From: Lineus longissimus
Lineage: Eukaryota > Nemertea > Pilidiophora > Heteronemertea > Lineidae
DNA length: 64,000 bases
Direction: 5' to 3'
Assembly (NCBI RefSeq): GCF_910592395.1
Contig: NC_088311.1
Location: 10,976,501-11,040,500, forward strand
Each line of letters opens with the position of its first letter. The first letter of the stretch is position 1. The notes beneath the pieces are model-generated. The model searched no databases and had not been told where the DNA came from. It saw only the letters and a program-made list of their open reading frames with translations. A program made the translations under genes and the position numbers. This document shows, one piece after another, positions 20,601 through 31,990 of the stretch.

Positions 20601-23034
20601 TAAATCATGCGAAATGTGCTTTGAAAGACCTTTAGGCCTAAACGCGTTTTTTTCTGTTTATCTGTTCTTTTTATTTCGAGCACTGCTAATGCCGCTAGTA
20701 CCACGGCGCGAGATAAAACGAGATTGCAAGAAACGTCCTCGTCCATAAGATCCGTAAGCCAGGCAAAAAGAAGCTGGGTGCTATTTGTCTAGTGTAATGG
20801 CACCCAGGGTGCTTATTGTCCAGTCGATCTCGAACCTGGGTACCATTTGTCGGCACCCAGGACGACATCCACCCTTTTAGCCATAGTTACTGGTAAGCTG
20901 CAGTTTCATTCTCTTAACAAAAATGACACACCAGACTGACTAAGAAAGTCTGTGATGGGCATTCATTTCTAGATCATTGATGACGATACGTAGCAGAGTT
21001 CCTTTTTGGACATGATGGTAATATGTTAAGGTTTCATACGAACGTCCGTGGTTTCTTACATGAAAACTATACAGATTCCATAAAATCCGAAAACGAACTC
21101 TGCTACCGGTACTTATCTACTATCAGGAAACATAATGACAAAGACAAGCCGTATCAGCTGATGATTAATGGAAATCACTATATTTCAGAAATGACCACGT
21201 CATCCTCGGAACAACATGGCATCCAAATGACCTTGACCCAGAACCAAGGTTAGCAGACAGGAAACACATCCTGAATATTTGCAGTAGCGTATTCCCGGCG
21301 ATGAAGGATGTTGAGGTCGTTGGCGAGATGGTTGGTTGGAGGCCGGTCAGGGCGTCTCTGGAGAGAGTTGAGAAGGAGGAGATGGAAAATGGGGGCAAGA
21401 GATTCACGGTGAACACTTTACAGTACTTATAAAACTTCAGAGAGCATTTCAATCATTCTCTAAAGCTTGGTACTTCTTCAGCGTTCGGTTGATCATGCAG
21501 ATATCAGATCTGCAGTGTGGATGCATCGACAAAACGGGTGGTTCGCGTCAGGTCGTCAGCATTTCCCCACAGCTTCGTCTGGAGTGTTGTCTTGTCGGGC
21601 CAGAACTTCCTGCGTGCCGGCTCTAGTAGTGGACAAGTGTTTAGGATGTGCTTTGGGGTCTGTTCTCTGTTGCCGCACTCGCAGTTGGCCGTTTCTCGGA
21701 TTCCTTGTCGCTTCAGGTGTTTGCAGTGTCCTGTCCGAAGCCGGTATATTGTCACCTGGCTCCTTTGGTCTAGCTTGTGGATGCTGTCCTGTGCTGTTCT
21801 GTAACCGCCAGTCTGCCTGCTCCAGCTCGCCTTGTAGCTGGCCTTTGGAGGGTCTTGTACTCCGCATATGAGATCCTGTGTTGGAACTGCGGGAGCATGC
21901 TGCCTTGCTTGGCTAGGTGATCAGCTTGGTCATTTCCATGCACTCCTGTATGGGCTGGGATCCACTGGATGATAATTCTCTTCTTGGAGAGAAGGGGACC
22001 TAGCCTGTCTAGTAGGCTGTCAGTCAGTGTCTCAGCTTTCCCGCTCCGGAGAGCTTGGAGGGCTGACAGTTCTCTTTGGCGATTTGGGGATTTGCAAAAA
22101 CTCACTATCATCCAAGCAACCCGGTTTATATTCTTGACGTCAAAGAGAGAAATACACACGTGTCCCGAGGACTTCAAAACAAGTACAAGGGTCATTTTTG
22201 TTTTTGGCAAAAGAATTTCAGCCCAATGGCTTTTATAGTGAACCTTATAGATTTTCATCTGGGCTTGTAACCTGTTGAGATGTGAAACCTCCAACAGAGT
22301 TGTGACACAGTACATGTACGCTGCTTAGCTAATAATCTCTGAGTAAATCATATCCGCGACGTGTTGTTCGCATCAGAGAAAGATGCTTATTAATCATAAT
22401 TTTAGATAAAAATCAAACATTTCACATACGGATGAGACCTAGTTCGCATGAAGGGGCCGTGCCGGTTGGTGAATTTGGTCGGGTTTTATTTCTGGAAACA
22501 AACCTTGTGGCTCCAAAACTGCAGCAGAGTTTCTCTCTTCTATATTTTTACAGACATAATTATTAGTTTTAGTTTTTGAAATTTTCACAGATGGATAAAT
22601 AAATGTAAGAAATGCAATGGTTGCAAAGATATCTTAAAGTGGTACACTGTTCGTAATTACTGGTAGTCCAGGAAAATAGAAATGCAGTTACACAATGCGT
22701 AGTGTAGTTATCATGCATACACATTTGCTGAAACTTAATCTATAGTATTCGTAAATCTACACAACAGCAATACTAAAATTTATATTTAGTACGTATTTAT
22801 GCAATTGGAAATTTCCAAATTCAATTACAAATTTAAAATGAACGACGTAGGCTTTTAAAATACCTTTTGATTCCAATATGTTTATCATGCTCATTCATCT
22901 GCATTTTTCAGGTTGTTCACAATTATGGCCATGGTAAAGAGGGCATCACTTTACATTGGGGTTCTGCCATCGACGCGGCAAATCTCGTGCGGGAGAGCTT
23001 ACAGACAATGAAGCCTACCCTCGCGAAACTATGA
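14428..23034 (+). CDS. D-amino-acid / D-aspartate oxidase family flavoenzyme (six exons)
   Basis: Exons 14428-14630, 15185-15308, 16966-17136, 17561-17727, 21189-21408 and 22912-23034 have GT-AG borders and consistent phases and give about 335 residues; the family is usually 340-350. Family members oxidise D-amino acids with FAD to a 2-oxo acid, ammonia and H2O2. Visible: the VVGAGIMGLS FAD motif at residues 6-15; YLPWL; IVNCSG; GWRPVR with the conserved substrate-carboxylate Arg; and the HNYGHGKEGITLHWG C-terminal FAD motif. The C-terminus -AKL is a PTS1 signal, so a peroxisomal location is expected. The Tyr that precedes the active-site Pro in mammalian enzymes (DAAO Tyr228) aligns with Ile in LIVLP. 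The junction of exons 2 and 3 is about 9 residues shorter than in mammals, so a micro-exon could be missed. An in-frame ATG at 14401 is an alternative start. DAO versus DDO is not resolved. Confidence 0.87.
15185..15308 (+). CDS. Oxidase exon 2
   Basis: The acceptor is TCTTTCTAG and the donor GTAAGA. Encodes ARKKATFDHCQRLF and GVQLVNLYRI, matching the GVHLVSGWQIF region of the family. Ends in phase 0. Confidence 0.8.
16274..16739. repeat. TATACGCCCGC-bounded repeat with two ~156-bp internal units
   Basis: Outer ends are TTATACGCCCGC and GGCGGGCGTATAATG, an inverted pair. A GTCCGTCTGTCC run follows the left end. Two units, starting at about 16355 and 16511, share GCGATTACTGAAATTCTA, CCAAACCTGGTTTGCAGGGC and AAAGGTCAAAGGTCAAGGTC. 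Lies in oxidase intron 2. Confidence 0.85.
16966..17136 (+). CDS. Oxidase exon 3
   Basis: The acceptor is GATTTCTTCAG and the donor GTATGT. Encodes SELPLFPDRRGYSYRTY and then YLPWLMKKV, matching the LKKFP...YLPWLEKRI block of mammalian DDO. Phase 0 at both ends. Confidence 0.85.
17561..17727 (+). CDS. Oxidase exon 4
   Basis: The acceptor is TTCATTCCAG and the donor GTAAGT. Encodes FDIIVNCSGAAARDL, RGHNLKVKAPWLK and HLIVLP. Ends with two bases (AT) completed by exon 5. Confidence 0.88.
18187..18470 (+). repeat. Hairpin-rich dispersed repeat, copy 3
   Basis: Almost identical to copy 1 from AAAGGGTGGATGTCG to GGCCTATAGGTCTTT, then continues GAAAGCACATTTCGG. Lies in oxidase intron 4. Confidence 0.88.
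18416..18833 (+). repeat. Tandem duplication, two ~209-bp units
   Basis: 18416-18625 and 18626-18833 both begin ACGCGTTTAGGCCTATAGG and end in a T run. They differ by a three-base GGA indel and a few substitutions, so the duplication is recent. Confidence 0.92.
18901..18930. repeat. (TTA)n microsatellite
   Basis: AATAAATTATTATTATT-type tract following the tandem duplication. Confidence 0.8.
18939..20420 (+). repeat. GTCC-headed repeat with three ~301-bp units and a partial fourth
   Basis: The head is GGCTCACCGTAGGGGAGTC followed by a (GTC)n tract. Units start at GGCACGTTT at about 19037, 19338 and 19640, with a diverged partial near 20394. Each carries CCACCAGGGGGCC and a GGTCGCAGAGGTCAAA-type block (third copy GGTTCACAGAGGTC-like). 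Noncoding. Confidence 0.88.
20602..20882 (-). repeat. Hairpin-rich dispersed repeat, copy 4
   Basis: Reverse complement of copies 1 and 3, from CGAAATGTGCTTTGAAAGACC to ACATCCACCCTTTT. Confidence 0.88.
21189..21408 (+). CDS. Oxidase exon 5
   Basis: The acceptor is ATATTTCAG and the donor GTGAAC. Encodes NDHVILGTTWHPNDLDPE and VVGEMVGWRPVRASLERVE. The Arg of GWRPVR is the expected carboxylate ligand. The 3.4-kb intron before it is full of repeats. Confidence 0.88.
21504..22110 (-). pseudogene. 3' fragment of a LINE with an RNase H domain
   Basis: Minus-strand frames give LSALQALRSGK, IIIQWIPAHTGVHGNDQADHLAKQGS and ISYAEYKTL (RNase H). After a frameshift near 21845 they give TIYRLRTGHCKHLKRQGI and CECGNREQTPKHILNTCPLL, the Cys/His tail of I/R1-group LINE ORF2 proteins, ending at a TGA at 21504. 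Only the 3' end is present. It lies antisense in oxidase intron 5. Confidence 0.88.
22912..23034 (+). CDS. Oxidase exon 6 (C-terminus, PTS1)
   Basis: The acceptor is GCATTTTTCAG. Encodes VVHNYGHGKEGITLHWGSA and ends TLAKL followed by TGA. AKL fits the [SAC]-[KRH]-[LM] peroxisomal consensus. Confidence 0.9.
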   Translation, partial: VVHNYGHGKEGITLHWGSAIDAANLVRESLQTMKPTLAKL

Positions 23035-23644
23035 CGATGCTGTCCTTATACATGCTCGGAGATAGTCGGGCCAACAGTACTCTGCTGCGCGAAGGTCGCT
23101 GACACTTTGATAGGTATTCGCAAGAAAAATCGATTGATTGAAATTTCCTACCTGATCGGATGCTGTTTCCCGCGTTTTCTTTATCGCTTCTCTAAAGCCT
23201 CGAAATAACCCCAAAATAAAGTATCAACGGGAAGATATTTTCACAGTGTCTGTTATAATCGCAATATACAAGAGCTTTCAAAACTTACTCCCAAAACTAC
23301 GAGAGCCCAGAAGAGATTCGAAAGTCGAAATTCGAAACTCTCGACTTCGAAATTCAAAACTCGACTTCGAAATTTGACTTCGAAATTCAAAACTCTCGAC
23401 TTCGAAATTCAAAACTTGACTTCGAAATTCAAAGCTCTCGACCTCGAAATTCAAAACTCGACTTCGAAATTCAAAACTTAAAATTGACCAATGGCAAACC
23501 GTCTTACAACACAAGAATTAATTGGCTGGCCAATCATATCACTTCAGCATGATACACTTTAAACGCCGCCTTAGTAACTCATTATGTATGTATTGTATGC
23601 CCTGGGCCTGGGGCATACAAATGATTCAACCTGATTCACATTAA

Positions 23645-23760
23645 AGGGAATCTATGAGCGGCTGCCAGCTAGGCGAAATTAAGCTGCACTAAATCGCCAA
23701 TAGGGTTCTCTCCTATCTCATAGTATATCGAAACTGTTCTGGTATGCGCCAGGAAAATAT
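23645..23760 (+). repeat. Diverged TTAA-type MITE fragment
   Basis: Retains AATCGCCAATAGGGTTCTCTC and TATATCGAAACTG, corresponding to the centre of the 10368 copy. Confidence 0.5.
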
Positions 23761-23834
23761 CGGTGAATGAAACAAGACCCAGACCCCTGAATGCATGAAG
23801 TCCCACTTTTATTCCCAGCCCCTTCCGATAGTAA

Positions 23835-24390
23835 ATGTTTTGGCACTTGCAATTCGATAGAGTGTGTTCAATAGTCATGACAAATGCACATTTTTGCTTA
23901 GGATATTTATGTCATTTTAAAAAATCTCTTCCATAACCCTTGATAAAGACCCCCAATCTTTCATATGAGCTGAGTTAGCCATAAAGACCCTGACTGACTG
24001 CATTGCTGACTATGAGGGGTGTTCTCAAAAGGTCACCAGCTGTCTGAAAAAAACAATCACCTGTAGCGCGCAAAAACTAATCTTCAAAATGAACAATTAA
24101 GCAGGAATTTTCTAGTAATGAAAGCAACAACAAAATTGTTGCATCATAGTTCACACATACATTGTGAAAAAGAACGAAAATAAAAAAGAATAAAAAAGTG
24201 ACTTTTTGGACATTTTTTAAATAGCCTGTTACATAATGAAGAGACAGGATAAGCTGGGTCCAAATACAACAGATACATGACCAACTAGATATACCATTCT
24301 CTGCTGAAACTCGCATTTACTTATCTTATTCTATCTCTGTGATATTAAAAAATATAAAAAAAAACCTGTGGACATTTACTGTACAGTCAT
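23835..24390 (-). repeat. ~550-bp dispersed repeat, copy 1
   Basis: Reverse complement of 43205-43742 plus 45068-45095. Shared stretches include TGACTGACTGCATTGCTGAC and ACCTGTGGACATTTAC. No coding potential. Confidence 0.88.
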
Positions 24391-25072
24391 GTACATAGTG
24401 CACATAGTAACATACAATAATAACAAAATTACACACACGAAGACCATTGGTCATTGGTCAATTTCAAGTTTCGAATTTCGTAGTCAAGTTTTGAATTTCG
24501 AAGTCGAGTTTTGAATTTCGAATTTCGAATCTCGATATGAGCCTTCTGGGCTTTCGTACAAAATAGAACGTGATGTGCCGGGGTGATGCGGCTTCCAGGT
24601 CCGGTTGTTTAGAACGACTCGTGTTGCAGTCGAAAATCGAAAGTCGAAAGTGCCCCCTCCCCGGAAAATTGTCCAGGCGGCCCTTATTATATTGATTATG
24701 GGATATGGTTCTATACGGCATTCAGTCCTGCATACTGAACTTCAAGCGGTAATGCCTCCGTTACCTCCGCCCGCGTTGTCTGTAAAGCTTAGCAATGTCA
24801 GTACGTGTACATTGAGGGTCAAGATACCAGTCCTGAGGACGGGCGTTCACTTTTAACGGCTTATGATGAAAGACGCCCGGACGCCTCATTACGCCCGACG
24901 CCCACGCCCGGCCCACCACGCCGAGATCTGTTGACTACCTTTACCAAAAGGATGCTAATTGTTATTTGATTGTTAGTATGGACAAGCAGATTTAATTCAA
25001 TAAAATATTCTATGTTTGAAAATAGACGACCGACTTCTGTTATATACGTTGTCCCTCCGCATAAGCTCCCGC

Positions 25073-26015
25073 CAAGGAGGATACCGCGGTGACGTCACAT
25101 CACGTGATCCCGACCCATATTAGTGATCGCTATGGCCAATCAGATTCAGTCTACTGACAGCACCAGCACTGAACACATCTCCACGTCTCACTGTCTGGTG
25201 CGCTCCTGTACACAAAAACACCAATAGACATGAAATATTGCAATACCTAGTATGGATTCTTCCTGTGTAAAATAAAATTTACAGAGCAGATTAACTTCCA
25301 CGAATAAAAAAGACGTTTGGCGTGGCCAAAGTGCGAAAATAATGTCTCCGCTAAAATACACTACGAAATACACTAGGCAATGCACTACGCAATATACAGT
25401 AGAGATGCAGTTGAGTTTGTTATTGTTTTGACTTAGAAGCCCGCCCATATCATAATATATTCATGTATTCATGAAGTATGAACTCATTTCTGTCCCATAC
25501 AACTCTAAGAACAGTCAATTTATCCTTAAATCATCACCGAAACCGCGATATCCGCAGGAAGATTTCGTTCTAGTGTCCGAAAATGCATGATCTTACAGGG
25601 GCGCTAACTCGACAAATAGAGGGGATCTATGGGGATCTATGCGAGTTTTAGCTATTACAGGTCTCGAACTTGTAAAATCTGTAAATGCCTCCAAATCCCA
25701 TTATGATAATAAAGAGATTGCCCCATATCTGGGAGACTGTTTTGAAACCATCGCTAATTTTGGAAGATCGGTGCCCGGCTATTTGGTTTAAAAAAACCTA
25801 TTTTTCCCCATCAAAACAGCACTTTTCATTATTCAAATGATAGCTTATTTTCTGAAGACTTATTTCATAGCAGAAAAGTACTAATAACTCTGATTTGATG
25901 CGAAAATTCTAACTTTTTTGATGACTTGATTTTCCCCTTGGCCGTGGATCGAGTTTGTTTACAATATCCAGCGCCATCTTGGAAAAGCCGTGACGTCACC
26001 GCGGTATCCTCCTTG
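25073..26015. mobile_element. Nonautonomous DNA transposon, 26-bp TIRs, 9-bp target duplication
   Basis: Ends are CAAGGAGGATACCGCGGTGA and its reverse complement, perfect over 26 bp. AGCTCCCGC flanks both sides (25064-25072 and 26016-26024). No transposase frame; the interior has only short unrelated frames. A Mutator-like class is plausible from the duplication length. Confidence 0.9.
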
Positions 26016-26024
26016 AGCTCCCGC

Positions 26025-26833
26025 CGCCAGGTGGCCAGTGTGTAACCACTATTGGCCAGTTCCGGGCCACTCTGTAATGAAATCAAGAGAGTGGTTGAGT
26101 CGCCCTATGCTAATTGTCATTCTCCAAACAGCGATAATATTCAAGCATATTATCTCTGCCAGTATTGGCCTCCAATTAGTTAACGTATACATACATGAAC
26201 TGTGTTAGAAGCTCGTATAAGCCATCGCCTCATCGTAAAAATTATTTCTCAAGGTTTGAGATTAAAAATTACTTCTCAAGGTTTGAGATAACGATCTCTT
26301 CTGCAATGTATGCCCCCCCCCCCCCACCCCGAGTTGTTCTCCACTGGCGACCGTGCTGAATGATCTTCCAGTACAGCTGCTCCTTCAAAATAATTATAAC
26401 AACTCGAAGTTGAAGTATCGATGTGTCTTTACTGGAGACGATAAATGAATGAATGACTTAAATTGAATGAGCTACCCAGGCTTGCCCAGGGTTTATATAT
26501 CCGTCAGCAGCTCGGAATGCCTTGGGCACCAAATAAGGTTCTGATCTTTGGAGGAACTGCCTTCCGAGGTGCTGACGCATTCACAATATCAATCTCGATA
26601 AGTTTTATTAACATCCCAAATAACATAGATATACTCTTGCGTTAATCAGCAAATTGAAATTGATTATGTGTTCTGGCGATCAACGAATTGACAAGATGAC
26701 GATAAGATAACTATGCCAGAGGTTAATTACTTTTTGAAGAGGACTGTATATTTATATGGTACAAGCTATCATTAGATACCTACAATTCACTACAGCTGTA
26801 AATGCTTCAGCCTAGAGCCAGCGGCTCCGTACT
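26025..26833. other. Unassigned intergenic sequence
   Basis: A poly-C run at about 26310-26325 and no supported gene. Borders the left LTR of BEL element 2. Confidence 0.35.
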
Positions 26834-28285
26834 AGTTTTACACACGATTGCGGTGTCTCTTCTCCGGCATCTACAACAGGCTATCCTCCGTCTCGTGTTC
26901 GATTGCAGACCTCGGTCTTCCAGCCCGGAACGTCAGTAGAAGGGCGTAGTAGATTATATATATATATCAAATTATCTTCCCGCCAAGGGGAATATATCAA
27001 TACAAGTTTTTTCCGCTAAGGGATATATACTAAAATGCTTCTCACAACTCAAAACGTGCTACAACACAAACAGTCTGTAACATTGACTCAGGCTGACTGA
27101 AGCAACCTGACCGCTAGCTAGGACTATATAAATGACTTCGACTCAACCGGTTCTGCCCAGATGGCAACAGACTAGTCCTAACTAGCCGGCAGGTCGTAAC
27201 AATAAACTAGCCAGTAAATTAAGAATACTATACCGCCACGGGTATTCTATAAACGGGGAGGGACGTCAACAGCAAGGCCTCGTCCTTCTCGATCTCTGCA
27301 GGGCGGATTCGTCCAAATCGTCAACACGGCTTCTGGCGTAAGCGGAGAGACAGTGATGGAATCACACCCACTGGCTTCTAACTATATAACTATCAAACAG
27401 TCACCTGAATTCAACATACACAGATTAAAACGTGGGTTAACACAACATCTTTTTAGTCCCAAAATACAACTGGGTTTTTATATAATGGTTTTCCAAAAAA
27501 ATCCGTTCGCACGGTCTATAATTATTAAAGTCTATATAACAGGTTCGAGTATGTCCAATAACACCAATGGACTAAAATACTAAACGATAACGATTCATTC
27601 TAACCGAGAATCAACAACATTACAGCCCATTCATCGAAAATAGGCCTAAAAGAGTGGAGTGGAAAGTTGCTCAGGTCGACCTGATCTACGCGAGCCTATT
27701 CGAAGCACCTGGTCCGCAAAGACCAGAATGCACCTTCAAACATTAATACACCCCCTTTTAGACCCCTTCTCAAACTATAGAAAACCATGTCAATTAAATG
27801 CACAGATAGCTATACATTAGCGAGAGGAAGACACAAAATGGTGATACGTTACAAACACAGCACGATACACACGGTCAGTGCATCGGCCGTATACAAATGT
27901 ACGTAAAGCGTGAAAGGCTTCACACCGGTGAAATTATGGCATTTTCCATTCTATCGGTAAAGTACGGCGTGAATCAATCATAAGAACGTTACCACCATTT
28001 CAACGCTGCTTCAAACCATTTCAACCATCTCGCTACGAACTTCTGGGCGTTGTCATCTATAGAATAGTACAGAACCGGCGGCGATCCTCACTCAATCGCG
28101 GACGGAGTCGAAGTGCTGTCTTGAACACACATGCCCATGGGTGTTACCTAAGTCTCGCCAACATCTCGCAAAATCTCGGTAAACAATTTTTTGGCGCGGA
28201 AATAATAATACAATAACGGGGTCAAACCGGGTCAAGGGAGAAGTCAACTGACCGCAATAACAAACGATCACTGATCGTCACAACA
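26834..28285 (-). repeat. 3' LTR of BEL element 2
   Basis: Matches 34840-36291 at a constant offset of 8006 with no net indel. Ends on the coding strand are TGTTGTGACG and GTGTAAAACT. Confidence 0.95.
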
Positions 28286-28300
28286 CCCCTCCCCGTGACA
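28286..28300 (-). other. Polypurine tract of BEL element 2
   Basis: On the coding strand the sequence CACGGGGAGGGG sits directly before the 3' LTR start TGTTGTG, the expected plus-strand priming site. Confidence 0.85.
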
Positions 28301-28351
28301 TGATCCGAGTTAGCCATGTCACAATATATATATAGTTCCTCAGAACTTAAC

Positions 28352-31300
28352 CTACTTCTTGTCGTCTGCTTTTTCGGTAGTCGTCTCACCATCGGCTGCA
28401 ATCAACGGAACAAGGCGCGTGATAGGACGTCGATACGTTTTTCCTCTGGACAAGACTGTCGCTGTTCTTATATGACCATCAGAACCTCTCTCTACTTCAG
28501 TGACTTTTCCAATCGGCCAGCTCCAACGGGGGCAACCTTGCTCCTGCAGGACAACGACATCATCGACTGCCAAATCAGAATGGACTTCTCTCCATTTTCC
28601 TCTCTGCTGTTGGAGAGTCAAATACTCCTTCTGCCATCTAACCCAGAACCTGTACAACATGTCTTGGACTAGGCGCCATCGATGTCGTGGGTTGTAGTCA
28701 GTCTCATCCACGATCTGGGGAGCCAACTGTCCACCGCACTGTCCCACCAGGAAATGATTAGGCGTCAACACTTCTAAATCTTTAGGGTCGGAGCTAACAT
28801 ACGTCAACGGCCTGGAGTTCAGCATACCTTCTACTTCGACAATCCCTGTCAGCAACTCTTCGTCAGTCAGGCGGGCTTCTCCAAAAATCGAATACAAGGC
28901 TTTCTTGGCAGACTTAATGAGCGACTCAAACACCCCACCATGGTGGGAGCCATACGGAGGGTTGAACTTCCAACGGATGCCCTGATTACTCACAGAGTCG
29001 ACTATCTTCGTCCGATCCATGCCCTCCACGAATTCTCTCAGGGTACTCTCTCCTTTTACCAAGCACCCTCCGTTATCACTGACGACTTCTATCGGTTTCC
29101 CTCTGCGTGCCACCATTCTTGAAAAGGCCATCAAGAATCCATCCGTCTCCAACGAGTAGGCCATCTCCAAGTGAACGCCTCTAGTCTGCAAACAAGTAAA
29201 CAAACACATGTATCTCTTAGCAGATTTGAATCAAGTGATCTTAGTAACAAAGGGGCCAGCAAAATCAACACCGCAGTAGGAGAAGGCCCTGAGAGACATC
29301 ATAACTCTGGAGGCTGGTAGCGGAGCCATCATCTGGGTTGCTGGTTGTTCCTTCATCTTTCTACACTGGTAACAGCAATAAGCCACCTTTTTGACGGCTT
29401 CTCGCCCATTCAAGATCCAAAATCGCAGCCTTATATCAGCCAGGGTAGCATTCACTCCACGTGAATGCCCGGCATACAGGTGGGCTCTTCTCACAATCAG
29501 TACTGAAATGTGATGTGAACTAGGAAGAATGATTGGATGTCTAACATCGTATGGTAGGTCGGCATGCTGCAAACGACCTCCCACTCTCATCACACCATCA
29601 GCATCTAGGAATGGGTTAAGACTTCTTAATGCGCTTTTCTTCATCACCCTCGCACTATTACCTACCAGCAACGCGTTGTAGTCTTCAAACAGGCAGGCCC
29701 GCTGTACCATTCTCACAATGGCGAGCTCAGATTCTTGGTACTCGTCACGTGATTAGGCATCATTCGGAATTTCGTCAGTATCAGCTTGTCTATCACCGAA
29801 ATTCTTACATTTTGAAGTGTGACCATCATACTGTCGATCAGACCCATCTAACTCGCTGGAATTGCACCCATTCTTGTCAGGTTCCTGTCGATTCACCCTC
29901 TGCTGAGGTCCTCCTCTAACAATGTGGACAAACCTTATCATCCAAGCCATCACACGTACCAATCGATTCCATGTGGAGTACTTGGTGTAGTTCATTCTTT
30001 CGAGAAGTTCTGGTGTTGAAACTGCAACCATGGCATTTGTCTGCACACACGACTTGGAAGACTCGATTACAGCTTGGTCTGTAGGGTTGATCAGAGTCTT
30101 ACACGTCGGCCACTGGCTCTCTTCCTTATGTAAGAATTCCGGGCCCTGGAACCATACATTCGGACTGGTCAGATCCTCCACCGACATCCCTCTCGTGGCT
30201 ACATCTGCAGGATTCTCTTTGCCTGGAACAAAACGCCATTGGTGAGGATTAGATTCAGTTTGCAACTCAGCAATACGATTGGCCACAAACGGCTTAAATC
30301 GCCTCGACTGATTCCGTACCCAATGAACCACATCTAGTGAGTCGGTCCAAAATGTTGCCTTTTCTATTGGACACTTCAGCAAGGTAGTAATCTTCAGCGT
30401 GAGTCTATAGCCTAGCACGGCTCCCATCAATTCAAGTCGCGGAATACTCACTGCTCTCAAGGGCGCGACTCTGGCTTTTGCTGCGACCAATGACAGCTCT
30501 ATCTCTCCGCCAGCTGAGACATAACGGGCATAACTCACGGCGGCATATGCTTCCGAACTGGCATCGGAAAAAGTGTGAATGGTAACAACTCCCTCATTTG
30601 ATGGCTGGGTAAAGTATCGCCTTGGGATGACTAGCTGTTCTATCCTCGGTAACTGCTCGAACCATTCTGTTGCTTCTATCACCAGGGCCTCAGGCATAGG
30701 TTCATCCCAGTCCAATCCCAAAACCCAGGACTGCTGTAACGTCATCTTTACACGGATGGTGAAAGGTGCCAACCACTGTAAGGGATCGAACAGTGTAGCA
30801 ATGCGACTCAACAGCGACCTCTTGGTAACGACCTCTGGGACGACAATCTTCTTGGCAGCAAACCCAAAACAGTCAGGCTCGGCATCCCACCTGATTCCCA
30901 ACGTCTTGATGCTTGGTAAAGTGGAATCGCTCACCTCCAACTGTCCACTAGCTCTATCTTCGGCAGGTACTCCCTCCAATGCCAGTAGGACGTTACTGCA
31001 CCATCTCCGAATGTAGAATCCGGCCTTAATCAAAATGGCAGCCAAATCTTTCCGTAGCTGTTTGGCCTCCCAAGTCCCATCAATCGAGGTAATCGCATCA
31101 TCCATATATGTGCAGTACAGGCACACAAAGGCAACAGCTGGGCACACATCCTGGTGATCTCTGGCGTGAGTCTGCAAGACATGCATGGCAAGAAAAGGAG
31201 ACGCTTTATCCCCAAAAGTTAGTCTGGTCGACTCATAAACTTTAACGGCACATGAGACATTTAGATCTCTCCATAAGATTCTGTGAAATTTGCGATCTCT

Positions 31301-31990
31301 CTCAGACAGCAAAACTTGGGAGAACACCTCCTTGATGTCTCCAGCCAGACCAACTTGACCCACGCGAAATCTCACCAAGATGTCGAAGATTCCTCTTTGA
31401 AGCTTGGGACCAGCATGCATCTTATCATTCAAGGAGACTCCTTGATACTGGGCTGCAGAATCAAACACTATCCTCACCTTCGTAGTCTCCTTGTCCTCCC
31501 GAACCACCGGAAAGTGCGGAAGATACCACCCAGAAGCAATGTCTGCATCTGGCACCTTTTTCAGGTATCCCTTCTCGATGTTTTGCTTCATCCCGTCTTT
31601 GTACTTCTCCGCCAGTTTCGGTTTCTTCATCAAGGTTCTCTCCAAGGACACCAGGCGGCGACGGGCGATCTCGTAGTTACATGGAAGTTCCGGACTGCCA
31701 TCTATCCATGGGATGGAAACCTCGTAACATCCCTGCTCCCTGTGGTACACCTTTGAAGCTTCAACACCATCTATAATCCTCTGCTCTTCGGGTGTAAACT
31801 CTGTCTCTTTACCATCGGTCATCAAATCTTGGTTCCATAACGCACGTAAACAGCTATCTAAGTGAATACCTGACATAACTGAACAAGTGGCTGCATAGCC
31901 ACCTATCTCATCCTGGTCCTGGGAAGACGTCCCTAGCATCCCAGTGCAAGTCCAACCAAGGGGAGTAAGACGTGCTACCGGCTTTCCTGG
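28352..31990 (-). pseudogene. BEL/Pao pol of element 2 (RT, RNase H, integrase), interrupted by stops
   Basis: All of it lies in one frame. RT and RNase H at 31939-29753 (728 codons) carry TYMDDAITS, FWTDSLDVVHW and KENPADVATRGMS. The integrase N-terminus with an H2C2-type finger (RRAHLYAGH, YCCYQCRKMKE) is at 29716-29231. The integrase core (VSDNGG, SHHGGVFESL) and DUF5641-like tail are at 29209-28352. Stops fall after EEVAG (31993-31991, at the gag/pol border), at 29755-29753 and at 29233-29231. Without them this would be a normal polymerase and integrase. Whether the copy is simply dead or is mobilised by relatives cannot be told here. Confidence 0.92.

Larger units (their letters stand above)
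23298..24558. mobile_element. TIR element with TTCGAAATTC-rich subterminal arrays, copy 1
   Basis: Outer ends are TACGAGAGCCCAGAAG on the left and CTTCTGGGCTTTCGTA on the right. Inside each end is an array of CGAAATTCAAAACTCGACTT-like units (23320-23480 and 24458-24535), bordered by TTGACCAATGG. Same family as 39341-40001. Holds other repeats internally. Confidence 0.82.

Noticed and set aside
27353-27583. 76-codon plus-strand frame, repeated at 35359-35589
   Set aside because: It lies in both LTRs of BEL element 2. No family motif, antisense to the element, and duplicated only because the LTR is.
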